Assembly (NCBI RefSeq): GCF_900177345.1
Contig: NZ_FWZT01000006.1
Coordinates: forward strand, 239,831-303,830
Reading direction: 5' to 3'
DNA length: 64,000 bases
From: Pseudobacteriovorax antillogorgiicola
GTDB lineage: Bacteria; Bdellovibrionota_B; Oligoflexia; Oligoflexales; Oligoflexaceae
Below the pieces are notes generated by a model. The model was given only the letters and a program-made list of their open reading frames with translations. It had not been told where the DNA came from and ran no database searches. This document shows, one piece after another, positions 36,647 to 46,420 of the stretch. The position numbers were made by a program, and so were the translations under genes. Positions within the stretch are counted from its first letter, which is position 1; every line of letters starts with the position of its first letter.

Positions 36647-39600
36647 ATGGCAAAACTTTGTAAGATCGTCATCGGGTGTCTTGTGATGATGGCGTTTCAA
36701 CCAGCATTCGCTCAAGTACTAGACCTTTCCCAGGTGACTTGGAATAAACCTATTCCAGTTCCTACCACTTGGAAATTTTACGATGGGCACTTCGAAGCTG
36801 AAGACATCAATGAAGTTCTTAAGAATTTTGAGCAACTCGAAGACAAGCCGTTTCAAAGAGTCAGTTTCTTCGACCCTTCCCTCCCCCATCGCGCCGGCTG
36901 GTTTTTCCTCAAAGTGATTGTCTCCGCATTTCCAGAGCCCATGGCAATAAACCGTTTCCTGGCAAACATCCCTTTTGAAGTCTATATCCTACCTGAGATC
37001 ACCAGCAAACTCCCGCCCGCAAGCCTGATCCGTGGCGTCCCCGGCTTAAGTCCCAAGGATAGCCATTACCAGAACCACCCCGGGTTCGCCGCTATTCCAA
37101 AAGACATAAAAGAATCGTTTTTCATCGCAGTAAAAGTCAGTAGCCCCCACGGCACGAGGAACTTGAATTTCCTAGAAACTCCTCAGATTCAGTCTCTCTC
37201 ATCTGCAGAGATCGAAAATCGAAATCAGCGCCTACAAAATTTCTTTCTACTTGGTTTGGTCAGTCTTGCCTTTGTCTATTCGCTATCATTATTCTGGCAA
37301 AGGCACGAAGATCGAGGGAGCTTTTGGCTAGCCTGCTTCGCAGCAGCATTCCTGTATCGATACCTTGGTACCGAACATATTCTACCTTACATCATCACTC
37401 ACCCCCCTTACTGGTTGAGCCAATCCATGGCCTTCGCGAGGGCATTGGGACACGCTCTGATGCTGGCCGCGATCTTACACCACTCCTACTACACCATCAA
37501 AGGCATTCCCAAGAAGATGATAAGAATTTCTTGGATCATAGTCTTCGCACTATTTCTTACGGCGTTGATTGCTCAACATCGATTGTTCACACTTTTCATC
37601 CTTAGTTTTCTCTACTGCTTTTTCTATGGTATTCTCTTAATCTATTGGGTCGGAAAAGCTTGTTATAGACGAGAAGACGAAGCATTTGGGCTCGTTTTCG
37701 GTATTACGATCCTATTTTTTACGAGTTTAAGCGATTTCTTAGTATTCCAGAATCAATATGATAGCCCCTATCTTTTTCAATTTGGCATACTACTGTTCAT
37801 TGTCATACAAAATCAATTTGTTGGTCAGCGCTTTGCTAAAACTTTCCGAAAAACGGAAACTCAAGCTCTAACCTTAGAACTCATGAACCATAAGCTCATC
37901 GAGCAGGAACGATCACGAACCCTATTTTTCCAAAATACTTCCCATGAGCTTCGAACACCGCTCAACGGCATTATAGGTTTTCTTTCTCTAATTGAATCTG
38001 GTCACTATGGTTCCATTCCTGAAAAGGTTCGTGAGCAAGTCGGAAAGGTTCATAGGCTTTCTAATGCCTTGATGAACCAAGTAAATATGATTCTCGATCT
38101 CGCTAAGGCACGACGAGGCAAGCTCGACCTAAAAATCTCACAGTTTAGCTTTGAACAGCTCGTAAAAAATACGAAAACTCTCGCTGAATCCCTTCATAGT
38201 GCCAATAAAAAAGTGAGCTACTACATCGAGCATCGAAACAGCGGTGCAGCTACCTTGAAGAGCGACCTTAATAAGATTGAAACTATCATTCGCAACCTTG
38301 TGGGCAATGCCTTCAAATTCACAAAGCAAGGTAAATCGAACCATATTGCGATTCGTCTCTCCCGCAAGAAAAGTGTCTTTATAATCGAGGTAAAAGATCA
38401 AGGGATCGGGATACCGCCCTCTGAGATTAACCGCATTTTCGAGGAGTTTCAACAAGTTGATGGTGAGGCAAGAAGAAGTTATGAAGGTACAGGTCTTGGA
38501 TTAACGATGGTGAAGCAACTCACCGAGTCTCTTGGTGGCACGATCAATGTCATAAGTCAGCTCAATCAAGGCTCAACTTTTAGAGTCGAACTGCCTATTG
38601 ATCACGATTCAATGACCCATGAACAACTCCATTCAGATCAGGAGTCTCAGGAGCCTGCATCAAGTAAGCCATCTCAAATATCTGACAACCATTCATTGTC
38701 CCATGTCATTGAAGAAGAATTTAAACGTCCACTAGTGAACAAAGATGAGTTTAAGATAGTTGTCATCGATGATAACCCTATAAACAGTGAAGTGATTCAA
38801 GATATTTTAGAGAACGAAGGGCTTCACTCAACAATCTACTCATCCGGAGCTACTGCCCTAGAAAACATGGCTCAAGATATGCCCGATTTGGTTCTACTTG
38901 ATATGATGATGCCCGACATTTCAGGAGAAGACATTCTCAGAGAAATGCGTTCACGACCCGACCTGCAACATATTCCAGTGATTCTAGTAACCGCACGAGC
39001 ATCTCAAGAAGACCTTCTTTTTGGCTTGAGGCTTGGAGCCGATGATTATCTGTCCAAACCTATAATCTCTGATGAAATGGTTTTAAGAGTAAAAAATACC
39101 TTAACGAGGGTGGAGTTCAGTAAGGCTTCAACAGAGAAAAATTTGCTGGAGATGGCGTTGGCCTCTGCTCAATCCTTCCAAGCCAATGATGCTCATAAAA
39201 CCCATAAAAACTTTGTCGTTGAACATTTCTATCAGAGCGCAGAGATTTCTGGTGGCGATTGGTTTGGTCATTTCTTATCAGATGATGAAAATCGAATCTA
39301 CCTGGTCATTGGGGATGTAACCGGTCATGGGATGGAATCAGCGGTATTAACGGTTGCGGCTGCCGGCGCAGTACAATCCTGTATTAGCACGATTCGGCAT
39401 ATCAATCAAAACTTACCCAAGGATAAGGCCCTAGAGATCTTAGCTCACGCAGTTAACGGTTCAATCATCAACGCTGGAAAGCATATCCAACGGGCAATGA
39501 CTATGGCCCTAGTGAGTATCGACTTGGAAACTGGCGCTGGTTGCTATCTCAATGCAGGACACAATAGTATCATTCGAATTTCAGATCAGAAGGGTCATTC

Positions 39601-39922
39601 GATTCTTGAGCCTGGCTCTCCACTCGGCTTCTATCAAAATCCCGAGTACGGCATTCGAGACTTTCAATTACATCATCAGGATATGCTATTTCTCTATACC
39701 GATGGTCTATTAGAGAACAAAGGCCCTGATGGAAATCGAGTTAAGACAAGAATGCTTTATCGTACGATCTGCCCTAACCAAAATCCGAAGGCCGTAAAGC
39801 AAGCTGTTATGGATAAAACCCAATCCATATGGAAATCCGAACAACTGTCCGATGACTGTAGCTTCCTGGTATTTCAGTGGCTAGATGCTAGTAAGTTGGA
39901 TCAAACCAAGCGGGTTAGCTAG
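36647..39922 (+). CDS. 7TM-DISM-like hybrid kinase with receiver and PP2C phosphatase
   Basis: 1,091 residues in one frame. Signal peptide; periplasmic beta-sandwich (about 30-190); seven or so membrane helices (200-400); HisKA with His433 (TSHELRTPLNG); HATPase_c (about 530-660; GIGIPP, GTGLGLTMV); receiver (about 705-820) with Asp752 in LLDMMMP; SpoIIE/PP2C phosphatase (about 855-1085) with GGDWFGHFL, GDVTGHGMES and FLYTDGLLE. The receiver may gate the phosphatase, giving a kinase-to-PP2C relay in one chain. RBS GGGAGG. It is preceded by the inverted-repeat element. Confidence 0.92.
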   Translation: MAKLCKIVIGCLVMMAFQPAFAQVLDLSQVTWNKPIPVPTTWKFYDGHFEAEDINEVLKNFEQLEDKPFQRVSFFDPSLPHRAGWFFLKVIVSAFPEPMAINRFLANIPFEVYILPEITSKLPPASLIRGVPGLSPKDSHYQNHPGFAAIPKDIKESFFIAVKVSSPHGTRNLNFLETPQIQSLSSAEIENRNQRLQNFFLLGLVSLAFVYSLSLFWQRHEDRGSFWLACFAAAFLYRYLGTEHILPYIITHPPYWLSQSMAFARALGHALMLAAILHHSYYTIKGIPKKMIRISWIIVFALFLTALIAQHRLFTLFILSFLYCFFYGILLIYWVGKACYRREDEAFGLVFGITILFFTSLSDFLVFQNQYDSPYLFQFGILLFIVIQNQFVGQRFAKTFRKTETQALTLELMNHKLIEQERSRTLFFQNTSHELRTPLNGIIGFLSLIESGHYGSIPEKVREQVGKVHRLSNALMNQVNMILDLAKARRGKLDLKISQFSFEQLVKNTKTLAESLHSANKKVSYYIEHRNSGAATLKSDLNKIETIIRNLVGNAFKFTKQGKSNHIAIRLSRKKSVFIIEVKDQGIGIPPSEINRIFEEFQQVDGEARRSYEGTGLGLTMVKQLTESLGGTINVISQLNQGSTFRVELPIDHDSMTHEQLHSDQESQEPASSKPSQISDNHSLSHVIEEEFKRPLVNKDEFKIVVIDDNPINSEVIQDILENEGLHSTIYSSGATALENMAQDMPDLVLLDMMMPDISGEDILREMRSRPDLQHIPVILVTARASQEDLLFGLRLGADDYLSKPIISDEMVLRVKNTLTRVEFSKASTEKNLLEMALASAQSFQANDAHKTHKNFVVEHFYQSAEISGGDWFGHFLSDDENRIYLVIGDVTGHGMESAVLTVAAAGAVQSCISTIRHINQNLPKDKALEILAHAVNGSIINAGKHIQRAMTMALVSIDLETGAGCYLNAGHNSIIRISDQKGHSILEPGSPLGFYQNPEYGIRDFQLHHQDMLFLYTDGLLENKGPDGNRVKTRMLYRTICPNQNPKAVKQAVMDKTQSIWKSEQLSDDCSFLVFQWLDASKLDQTKRVS

Positions 39923-40015
39923 GAGGAATCTTTCTATTTTGAATCACCCCCTTGTTTTCCCCCACTGAATCCTTGGTATAATACCTTATCTCATCGATGT
40001 TAAATGGAGTTTTTC

Positions 40016-40669
40016 ATGGTCGTTCAGCTCTTCATGAAATTTTCACTTGGTTTTAGTAGTAGTTTCAGCCCAAGCATCACTAGCGTACGTTGTTGGCGGT
40101 GAAGAAGTCAATAATTACCCTTACTACAGCTTTGAAGGTAGGGCTGCTAAAGGACGACTCAGACCTTGACTTTAAGTTTCCTGACAATCCCCACTGGCGC
40201 AAAGACTTGAAAAAAGGAAAGGAAGGGGAAATATCATATTCTCTTCCCATTGCACACTATATAGACGGCACCATGGTGCTTCCTGAGAACAGGGACGCAC
40301 CTCCTAGTAGGATTAAAAAGCTTGCCCTGCTTCGTTGGCTTCACTCCCTACAGCTACTTAAGCCTTGTTAAACAGGAAGAAGTAGTCCTAGTCAAAGAAA
40401 ATACCATGGAGAGCGTGATCAAGCATGTCTTCGAAGGCACAGCTGATGGCGCGTATCTCAACGTTGAGGTCGCAAGATACGTTATGAAAAAATCGTTTGC
40501 CGATAGGATGCCCCTAGTTTTTAATCCTAGGATGTTACATGACAAAGGTGGCTACTTGGTATCTACAACGAAACACCCAAGCCTTATCAATGATCTCAAT
40601 CAGTTTTTAAAAAGCTCAGATATTCGCAATCAGGTTTTGGAAAAATTTGGTGTCGCAAAGCAATTTTGA
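40016..40669 (+). pseudogene. periplasmic binding-protein (SBP_bac_3-like) pseudogene
   Basis: A promoter-like TATAAT and GGAG with ATG at 40016 remain, but the reading frame shifts at about 40055 (signal peptide into SAQASLAYVVGGEEVNNYPYYSF), about 40148 (joining to DLDFKFPDNPHWRKDLKKGK) and about 40325 (to GFTPYSYLSLVKQEE ... AYLNVEVARYVMKK). The combined peptide matches one family of periplasmic substrate-binding proteins, with part of the middle lost between the first two pieces. Three or more lesions make an intact product unlikely. Confidence 0.8.
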
Positions 40670-40848
40670 TCCAATACCCCCCCAAAGCACTAGCTATGAG
40701 GTGGCTGGTGCTCCACAGACACCAATTTCCCTTCAAGCTTCGCATAAATTCGTATATCTATCTGTATTTATTATATTTTATGCAGAAACTCAAGGGACAG
40801 GAATTTTCTGTCGATAGGATGTTTGACGTAAAGCTAGGGAGGTCTAAC

Positions 40849-41733
40849 ATGGCGCGAGCACTCATTCAGGAAGTTGTGGACGACACCCATGTTTTCGACT
40901 ATCTTGACTACAAATCCTTTCTTGGGGATCTCTATCACAAGCTAAAGCAAAGCGATTCTCAGTACTCTTATATGAAATTTTCAGCCGACCTAGGACTCAC
41001 GGAAACAAACGTTTCCAGCCATATCATCCATGGTCGACGACCACTAACCATTGAAGCGGCGAAAAAGGTAGTTAAGTCGCTAGGAATGAAGAAGCTCAAG
41101 CGAAAGTACTTCCTCGCATTGACCGACTACATTAACGAAACCGACCCCAGTCTTCGGGATCAAAAATTTCAGTCCTTATTTGCGATTAAGCAAGAGAGTC
41201 TGCCCGACAGTCTACAAGAACAGATGACCTACTTCTCCCAATGGTACTATCCGATTATCGGTGAGTTGGCAAGAGTCGAAGGTTTCCAAGCTGATTACAA
41301 GTGGGTGAAAAAAAACCTCTGGCCTAATATCACACCAAAGCAATTTGAAAAGGCTATTGAAGTCCTCAAGCAGGTAAAAATCTTAAAAGACGGGGAGCGA
41401 AGCTCGGATCTGAATCGCACCGATCTCGATTTCTCACCAGGTCATGCCACAAGAGATATTTCTGTCAGTAAATACCATCAACAAATGATAAAACTTGCAG
41501 AGCAAGGACTGTCAGCCATCACAGAGAAGAAACGGAATTTCAGTTCCATGACCGTAGTATTATCACGGGAAAACGCTAAGAAACTGAATCAACTGGTGCT
41601 TGAATTTCAGCGTAAGGTATTAGAGCTAGAGGCTTCCAATACTGCCGGCAAGGATGTTTATCAGGTTAATGTTCAGTTATTCCCATTTACCGACGGCGAC
41701 GATATTTGGGCAAGTGATAGTAGTGAAGGTTAA
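40849..41733 (+). CDS. TIGR02147-family regulator, paralogue 2
   Basis: 294 residues. Same layout as the 1987-2859 product: YSYMKFSADLGLTETNVSSHII, PLTIEAAKKVVKSLGMKKLKRKYFLALTDY, and the closing VNVQLFPF. ATG at 40849 chosen because GGGAGG lies just upstream; the frame runs back to 40666 over pseudogene sequence without a ribosome site. Likely DNA-binding and controlling neighbours; the convergent Rieske gene lies 90 bp away. Confidence 0.88.
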   Translation: MARALIQEVVDDTHVFDYLDYKSFLGDLYHKLKQSDSQYSYMKFSADLGLTETNVSSHIIHGRRPLTIEAAKKVVKSLGMKKLKRKYFLALTDYINETDPSLRDQKFQSLFAIKQESLPDSLQEQMTYFSQWYYPIIGELARVEGFQADYKWVKKNLWPNITPKQFEKAIEVLKQVKILKDGERSSDLNRTDLDFSPGHATRDISVSKYHQQMIKLAEQGLSAITEKKRNFSSMTVVLSRENAKKLNQLVLEFQRKVLELEASNTAGKDVYQVNVQLFPFTDGDDIWASDSSEG

Positions 41734-41822
41734 TAGCTATGATGATTGTGATGTTTCACGCTCATCTTTGGGTAGACCCTAAATCGACCGGGTAGTTTGC
41801 CGCCATAAAGGGTAAAGAAAGA

Positions 41823-42608
41823 CTATTGAAAGCAGGCAAACAACCGCCCTCCGCTCTCTTCGATCCGTGGACAAGCCAATCGCCATCTATCATTCTGACA
41901 AGTACCATCATCGATTCGAAACCTGTAACCATGCCATGGACACTCTACATGATCACCATTAATATGACTTGTATCAAGCTCCGCCAGCATATGAGGGCAG
42001 GTGCTAGAGAAGGCCCGCCATACCCCTTGATGTTGCAACAACCAAAAACTAAATTTGCCACGCGAAAATTTAAACGGTTGGTTCTGTCGGATAACGCTCT
42101 CGTCACCCAAGTCTAGTGGTGAAGCTAGGTCACATTCTTGAGACCTCTTCAAACGATCAAGTTGCTCTTGTCTTTCCACCATCATTGCGGCGTCTTCTTC
42201 ATAGAGTCTTTTATAGGTAATCTTGGTGAGCCAAGCGAGTGGAATCAAGTGCAGCTTTCGTAGTGGAACAAAGAACTGAACATCGACTTCGATCAAGCGT
42301 TCTTGTAAGGGCTTTACTTTGGTATGGACAATCATACCCTTCTGAATACCGTCCAATATCTTCACCTGCCACAGTCTTCGCTTTCGGCTACCATATAGGC
42401 TGAACTTTTGCGACAGTCCTAGTATCTTCGGCTCGATGACGCTCTGAGCCTTAAAATACTGGCGACCGACTTCGATCAGCCGCAGTTCTGCAAAAGTTGA
42501 TGAGTGCAAATGAGGAAGGTGTTCCCAGTCATAAACGTTTTCGAAGATTCTAACGAGACTAACTGGAATCCGACGATGGTATCTTGCTACTTGGAGATGC
42601 TTCAACAT
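41823..42608 (-). CDS. Rieske 2Fe-2S protein with SRPBCC-like N-terminus (inverted order)
   Basis: 261 residues. C-terminal Rieske centre: C204-x-H206 and C223-x-x-H226 in STCPH and ECPWHG. The N-terminal half recalls the catalytic domain of aromatic-ring hydroxylases, with a His/Asp-rich NVYDWEHLPHLHSSTF (D27, H30, H33, H35). In standard Rieske oxygenases the Rieske domain comes first; here the order is reversed. No reductase gene adjacent. Substrate unknown. Confidence 0.85.
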   Translation of the reverse strand: MLKHLQVARYHRRIPVSLVRIFENVYDWEHLPHLHSSTFAELRLIEVGRQYFKAQSVIEPKILGLSQKFSLYGSRKRRLWQVKILDGIQKGMIVHTKVKPLQERLIEVDVQFFVPLRKLHLIPLAWLTKITYKRLYEEDAAMMVERQEQLDRLKRSQECDLASPLDLGDESVIRQNQPFKFSRGKFSFWLLQHQGVWRAFSSTCPHMLAELDTSHINGDHVECPWHGYRFRIDDGTCQNDRWRLACPRIEESGGRLFACFQ

Positions 42609-42646
42609 GGATACAATCTTTCTACTTGGAATGGTCTCAAACAGTG

Positions 42647-43405
42647 CTACAGCTGATATTTCTTAAGGTATTGACTGACTATCTTGGGAATCTCCCCTGT
42701 TTCCCTCAGCTTCTTTAAGCCTTGATTGAAAGAATCACGGAGTTTTTCGTCAACGAAGTAAAGAAATCGTGGGGCTTTATCAAACAAAAAATGAACCTTA
42801 AAATGCTTTTCATCAAAAGCACTTTGGATGCGATAATAGTGAAATATCTTTTCTTCCAACAAGATCGCTTCCACGCGACCTGCCATGAGCAAGGGAACCT
42901 GGGTTTTTTGATTTGTTACTTCGAAGTAGCCAGGATTTTTCGCGATGGCGTCTGCCAAGCCTTTGTGAAAACGGGATGCATTTTGAAATGCGGCCAGGTT
43001 GATCGTTGATAGGTCTTCCATCTTCTTAATGTCCCGTATAAAACTCGACTTCGTCACAACGACATTGCGGTAGTGAATCACCGGATCGGATTTGTGGGTC
43101 GAAGCATCCCCAGGAGAAGCGAAAGCAGCATCGATACTACGATGATTAAGTTCTTTCAAAATACGAAGATTCGAAGCGTAAAGGAATTGGGTCTTGACAC
43201 CTGCATAGCTAAAAGCCCTATCGATCACGTCGATAACTATTCCATTCCGTTCCTCGAAGAAAACATATGGGGGAGTTGAATTTGATATCATGACGGCAAC
43301 ATAATCTCGATCGCCTAAATCTTTCTGAGCCTTACCGAGTACTTGCCACTCACTAGCTAGGAGAATCTGAAAAACAATTAACAATTTGCAAATTTGCGCG
43401 TTCAT
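42647..43405 (-). CDS. periplasmic solute-binding protein (SBP_bac_3 family)
   Basis: 252 residues with a Sec signal (MNAQICKLLIVFQILLASEWQVLG). Type II binding-protein fold: VAVMISNSTPPYVFFEERNGIVIDVIDRAF and a C-terminal FVDEKLRDSFNQGLKKLRETGEIPKIVSQYL. Ligand likely an amino acid or small cation, but it may also be one of the orphan binding proteins that serve sensing. ATG at 43405 is preferred over GTG at 43426 because of GAGGT seven bases before it. No permease nearby. Confidence 0.85.
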   Translation of the reverse strand: MNAQICKLLIVFQILLASEWQVLGKAQKDLGDRDYVAVMISNSTPPYVFFEERNGIVIDVIDRAFSYAGVKTQFLYASNLRILKELNHRSIDAAFASPGDASTHKSDPVIHYRNVVVTKSSFIRDIKKMEDLSTINLAAFQNASRFHKGLADAIAKNPGYFEVTNQKTQVPLLMAGRVEAILLEEKIFHYYRIQSAFDEKHFKVHFLFDKAPRFLYFVDEKLRDSFNQGLKKLRETGEIPKIVSQYLKKYQL

Positions 43406-43467
43406 AACGAGTACCTCATCTTGCACTCGCTATCTTATAAATAAATTAGCTTATTGACCAGGCCTTA

Positions 43468-43496
43468 TAGGAGCCCCAGCAAACGGGGCTACCTAG
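43468..43496 (-). terminator. hairpin after lipocalin gene
   Basis: AGCCCC pairs with GGGGCT, with flanking TAGG/CCTA pairs. About 20 bp past the lipocalin stop on the minus strand. No T tract. Confidence 0.5.
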
Positions 43497-43513
43497 GCAG
43501 TATTAATAAACTA

Positions 43514-44095
43514 TTAGTCTTGAGGGGTCAGAACCAAGTCGTTCACACGGTCGCCGTAACCATGTTTCATCGCTGCTAGTGAAAGCAGATCATTGTACAC
43601 GTCGAGATCTAGTTCAGGACCTCGTGCGATCACGAAAAGATTCGTTCTTGCTGGATTGCCAACCAACGCGTATTCATAGTTCTCACCAACTTCCAGAACC
43701 CAGTAGTCACCTTCTACAGCGAATCCTCGGTAGTACTTATCACCGAAGGGAAGATACGCGGAGAGCGGCCTCAAAGTTAGGTCGAAAACCGCTTCCTCGG
43801 AACTCAAAGGTGCCGCCACACCAAAGATTCGCTGCTTGAGTTTCAAGCCAAAGATATTCACATCACAAACATTTTCCACTCCAACAGTACCATCCTCAAG
43901 AGGCTCGTAGATTGCTTTAGTATTGCGACACAGCCCCTGTGTATCGTTGGAATTAGGAATTCTAGCGATTTCGTACCACTCACCTACATAGCGATCGAGC
44001 TCAAGACCTTGGACTGGAATCGGATCTTCAGCATGGGCAACAGCAGAGAACGACGACAAACACGAGGCCAAAACAACACTCTTAATAAAGTTCAT
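43514..44095 (-). CDS. lipocalin family protein (Blc-like)
   Basis: 193 residues: Sec signal, then the GxW lipocalin motif in YVGEWYEIARIPN and a typical YWVLEVGENYEYALVGNPARTNLFVIAR. Blc-type lipocalins bind fatty acids or lysophospholipids in the envelope. No lipobox, so periplasmic. ATG at 44095 follows GGGAG; the longer frame from 44143 lacks a signal. Confidence 0.9.
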   Translation of the reverse strand: MNFIKSVVLASCLSSFSAVAHAEDPIPVQGLELDRYVGEWYEIARIPNSNDTQGLCRNTKAIYEPLEDGTVGVENVCDVNIFGLKLKQRIFGVAAPLSSEEAVFDLTLRPLSAYLPFGDKYYRGFAVEGDYWVLEVGENYEYALVGNPARTNLFVIARGPELDLDVYNDLLSLAAMKHGYGDRVNDLVLTPQD

Positions 44096-44233
44096 AACAA
44101 CTCCCAAATTTAGATAAAAACTACGAGCTGGGTTGTAGGCCATCGGCTAGTGGAAATACATGCAGTGAATTGTTGCAATTCTAGGTATTTACTGAAATGC
44201 AATTTATCAATACTGAATGGTAAGTACTTTCAT

Positions 44234-46387
44234 CTAGGGGAAATATTGCTGATAGCCTAATGCGAAGTACGCCCGAGCACTCCTCAAAGGTTCATTGCTA
44301 GGTGTATGGGTCCACCCCATGCTAAGCCTCAAGCGTTCGATAAAAGATAGGGTCGCATGAGGTAAAGCCATCAGACCATAGCAGTGATACGTTCGCTTCG
44401 GGTCATCGAGGCACTTACTGCGCTCCGACTCATCGCTACTTGGAAAGCGATACGCTAGATCGTATCCTATTCTTAGTTGAAACAAGCGACCTGTTAGAGA
44501 AGCTGGCTCCCAGGCTAAACCTACTGCCGGTGCTAAAGCGTAGGCTCCAGGTTTATCGGCAGTCCAGGGCAACCCATCCACCACAAGCCGAAGGTTCCAA
44601 CGCAACCAAGGAAATCGCGAGCTACCAAGCTTACCAGAGAAACCTGCACTTGCCTGAGTACCAAGTTCTCCATAAATAAATGAGTTCACTGGAGTATACT
44701 GAATTGATTGAATCAACGGCAAGCGCACCACATCCACAACATCAGCAACCTCGTCAGGTTGCGTGAGTGTGTATTCAGACAAAGCACCATAGAAACGACG
44801 CTTCAGAGAATCCAAGACATCACTCGATTCCTCTATTTTGAGGTCCTTAAATTGAAACCCTTCCTGAACCAAGAGGCGAATAGTGTAGTTTACATCACTC
44901 TCATCGATCTGCATAACATCTGTAGGCAACCATGGAACCTGACCATCAATAAGAGGCTCGCGTCGCACTGCACGCTGGCAGATTCGATGCTTGGTTTGAT
45001 AGTTTTTTTTCATCCTCAGGCAAAAGTTATAGAGTTTTTTGATGGCTACTCGATAGAGGGCCTGTAGATTGCCATCGATCTCATCAGACCGACCGACGCA
45101 GTCATCGCCCATTTGACCTTTCTGGATAAAACCATCAAAGCATTTGAGACGGCTCCAGGCCTTCCCCTTATAAACATCCTCGGGCCGATGCTTCGGGCTA
45201 GGTTTCGTATCCCGGGTTAAACGCATGCCATCATACATGCCCATAATAAAATCAAATCGACGAAAATCTTTTTCTAGAAAGCCAAAGAAACCTTCTAACG
45301 GCTCGCTAGCTCTAGGAAAATAGCTTTTGGTGCTAATTATTTGCTGCCCCAAGCGAGGATTCTCTATTAGAAAGTTATAAAGTTCGCTCTGCCGCGCTTG
45401 GCTAAACACATAGCTAAAGAGCTGAACGCCATTATCGATCACACTCCCCTCATCCTCTTTAACAATTTCATCCTCTGTTGGAAACGCTGTTGCATTGATA
45501 TCAAGGTATCCAAAAATCATCGAGTCACGTTCATTTTCTAAAAAAGCTTCACTCAATTGGAAAGCTTTTCGAATTGGCCAATTATCAAATAGCCCGCCAT
45601 CGATAAATAGATCTTCTTCAATCTCATCGGGCGAGCAGCCCAACTTAAACTCTCTTTGATTTAGCAGACAATTGGCAATTTTAACTGGTGGAAAAGCCAA
45701 TGGAAAAGCAGACGATGCAAAGAGTAGGCTACCAATAGTATCTAAAGTTTCAGAGGGATCTGGGGGATAAATTACATACACCTGTTTTTTATTGGGATTG
45801 CCAAAGAAGAAATTAGAGACCTTCGGCAATCGATTAGGCCCTTGCCCCTGAATATGAATCGCAAAATGCTCCGATGTTCTCATTACCGAGAAGTCTGGCG
45901 TCACAGAAATTCGTTTAGGGAACTTCCGTGTGGCTGAAACGCCGAGTACCACATCGCATGTTTTTGGTAGTCCCCCTTCCCATAAGCTTCTTACATTTTC
46001 TAAGGCCTGCTGAAGGCTGCGTCTGGAAAAGATATTATCGTGGGTCATATCTCCTGCAACGATCAGCTGATCGAGCCCGTTAGGAATCCAGGTTTCCCAA
46101 AATAGACTTTTTTCAGGATCCGGCGTCTGTGGTCGACCGCAAGTTTCCAGAACAGATAAAAACGAATTCACCGAACCGGCAGAGGTTCCCGTAAAGATCT
46201 TCATATCAAAATCAGAATTTAACTTCGTGGTTTCTGTAGCGTAGTAGAGAAGACCGGCTTGATATGCGCCTAATGAAACGCCTCCGCTTACGATAATAGC
46301 CATATTTCCTTTTTTGGGTTGCTTCCCATAGGCCATGCCAGTAATTAGAAGGCAGGTGGCTATAGCAGTCCTAATCGTTTGAGTCAT
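44234..46387 (-). CDS. secreted patatin-like phospholipase with beta-rich C-terminus
   Basis: 717 residues. Signal peptide, then a patatin domain: oxyanion segment GGVSLGAYQAG, nucleophile Ser69 in GTSAGSVN, and the catalytic aspartate in FIDGGLFDNWP. The last 170 residues are beta-rich with alternating strands (VNSFIYGELGTQASAGFSGKLG, FQLRIGYDLAYRFPS) and may form an outer-membrane barrel, as in type V-d patatins, though no POTRA domain was seen. It should hydrolyse phospholipid at the surface. RBS AGGTAG. Possibly cotranscribed with the sensor kinase upstream (33-bp gap). Confidence 0.87.
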   Translation of the reverse strand: MTQTIRTAIATCLLITGMAYGKQPKKGNMAIIVSGGVSLGAYQAGLLYYATETTKLNSDFDMKIFTGTSAGSVNSFLSVLETCGRPQTPDPEKSLFWETWIPNGLDQLIVAGDMTHDNIFSRRSLQQALENVRSLWEGGLPKTCDVVLGVSATRKFPKRISVTPDFSVMRTSEHFAIHIQGQGPNRLPKVSNFFFGNPNKKQVYVIYPPDPSETLDTIGSLLFASSAFPLAFPPVKIANCLLNQREFKLGCSPDEIEEDLFIDGGLFDNWPIRKAFQLSEAFLENERDSMIFGYLDINATAFPTEDEIVKEDEGSVIDNGVQLFSYVFSQARQSELYNFLIENPRLGQQIISTKSYFPRASEPLEGFFGFLEKDFRRFDFIMGMYDGMRLTRDTKPSPKHRPEDVYKGKAWSRLKCFDGFIQKGQMGDDCVGRSDEIDGNLQALYRVAIKKLYNFCLRMKKNYQTKHRICQRAVRREPLIDGQVPWLPTDVMQIDESDVNYTIRLLVQEGFQFKDLKIEESSDVLDSLKRRFYGALSEYTLTQPDEVADVVDVVRLPLIQSIQYTPVNSFIYGELGTQASAGFSGKLGSSRFPWLRWNLRLVVDGLPWTADKPGAYALAPAVGLAWEPASLTGRLFQLRIGYDLAYRFPSSDESERSKCLDDPKRTYHCYGLMALPHATLSFIERLRLSMGWTHTPSNEPLRSARAYFALGYQQYFP

Positions 46388-46420
46388 TTAGCATCTACCT
46401 ATACGATCAAAATCTATTTT

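Noticed and set aside
40666..40848. N-terminal extension of the second TIGR02147 protein
   Set aside because: It runs over non-homologous sequence after the pseudogene, while GGGAGG marks the ATG at 40849.
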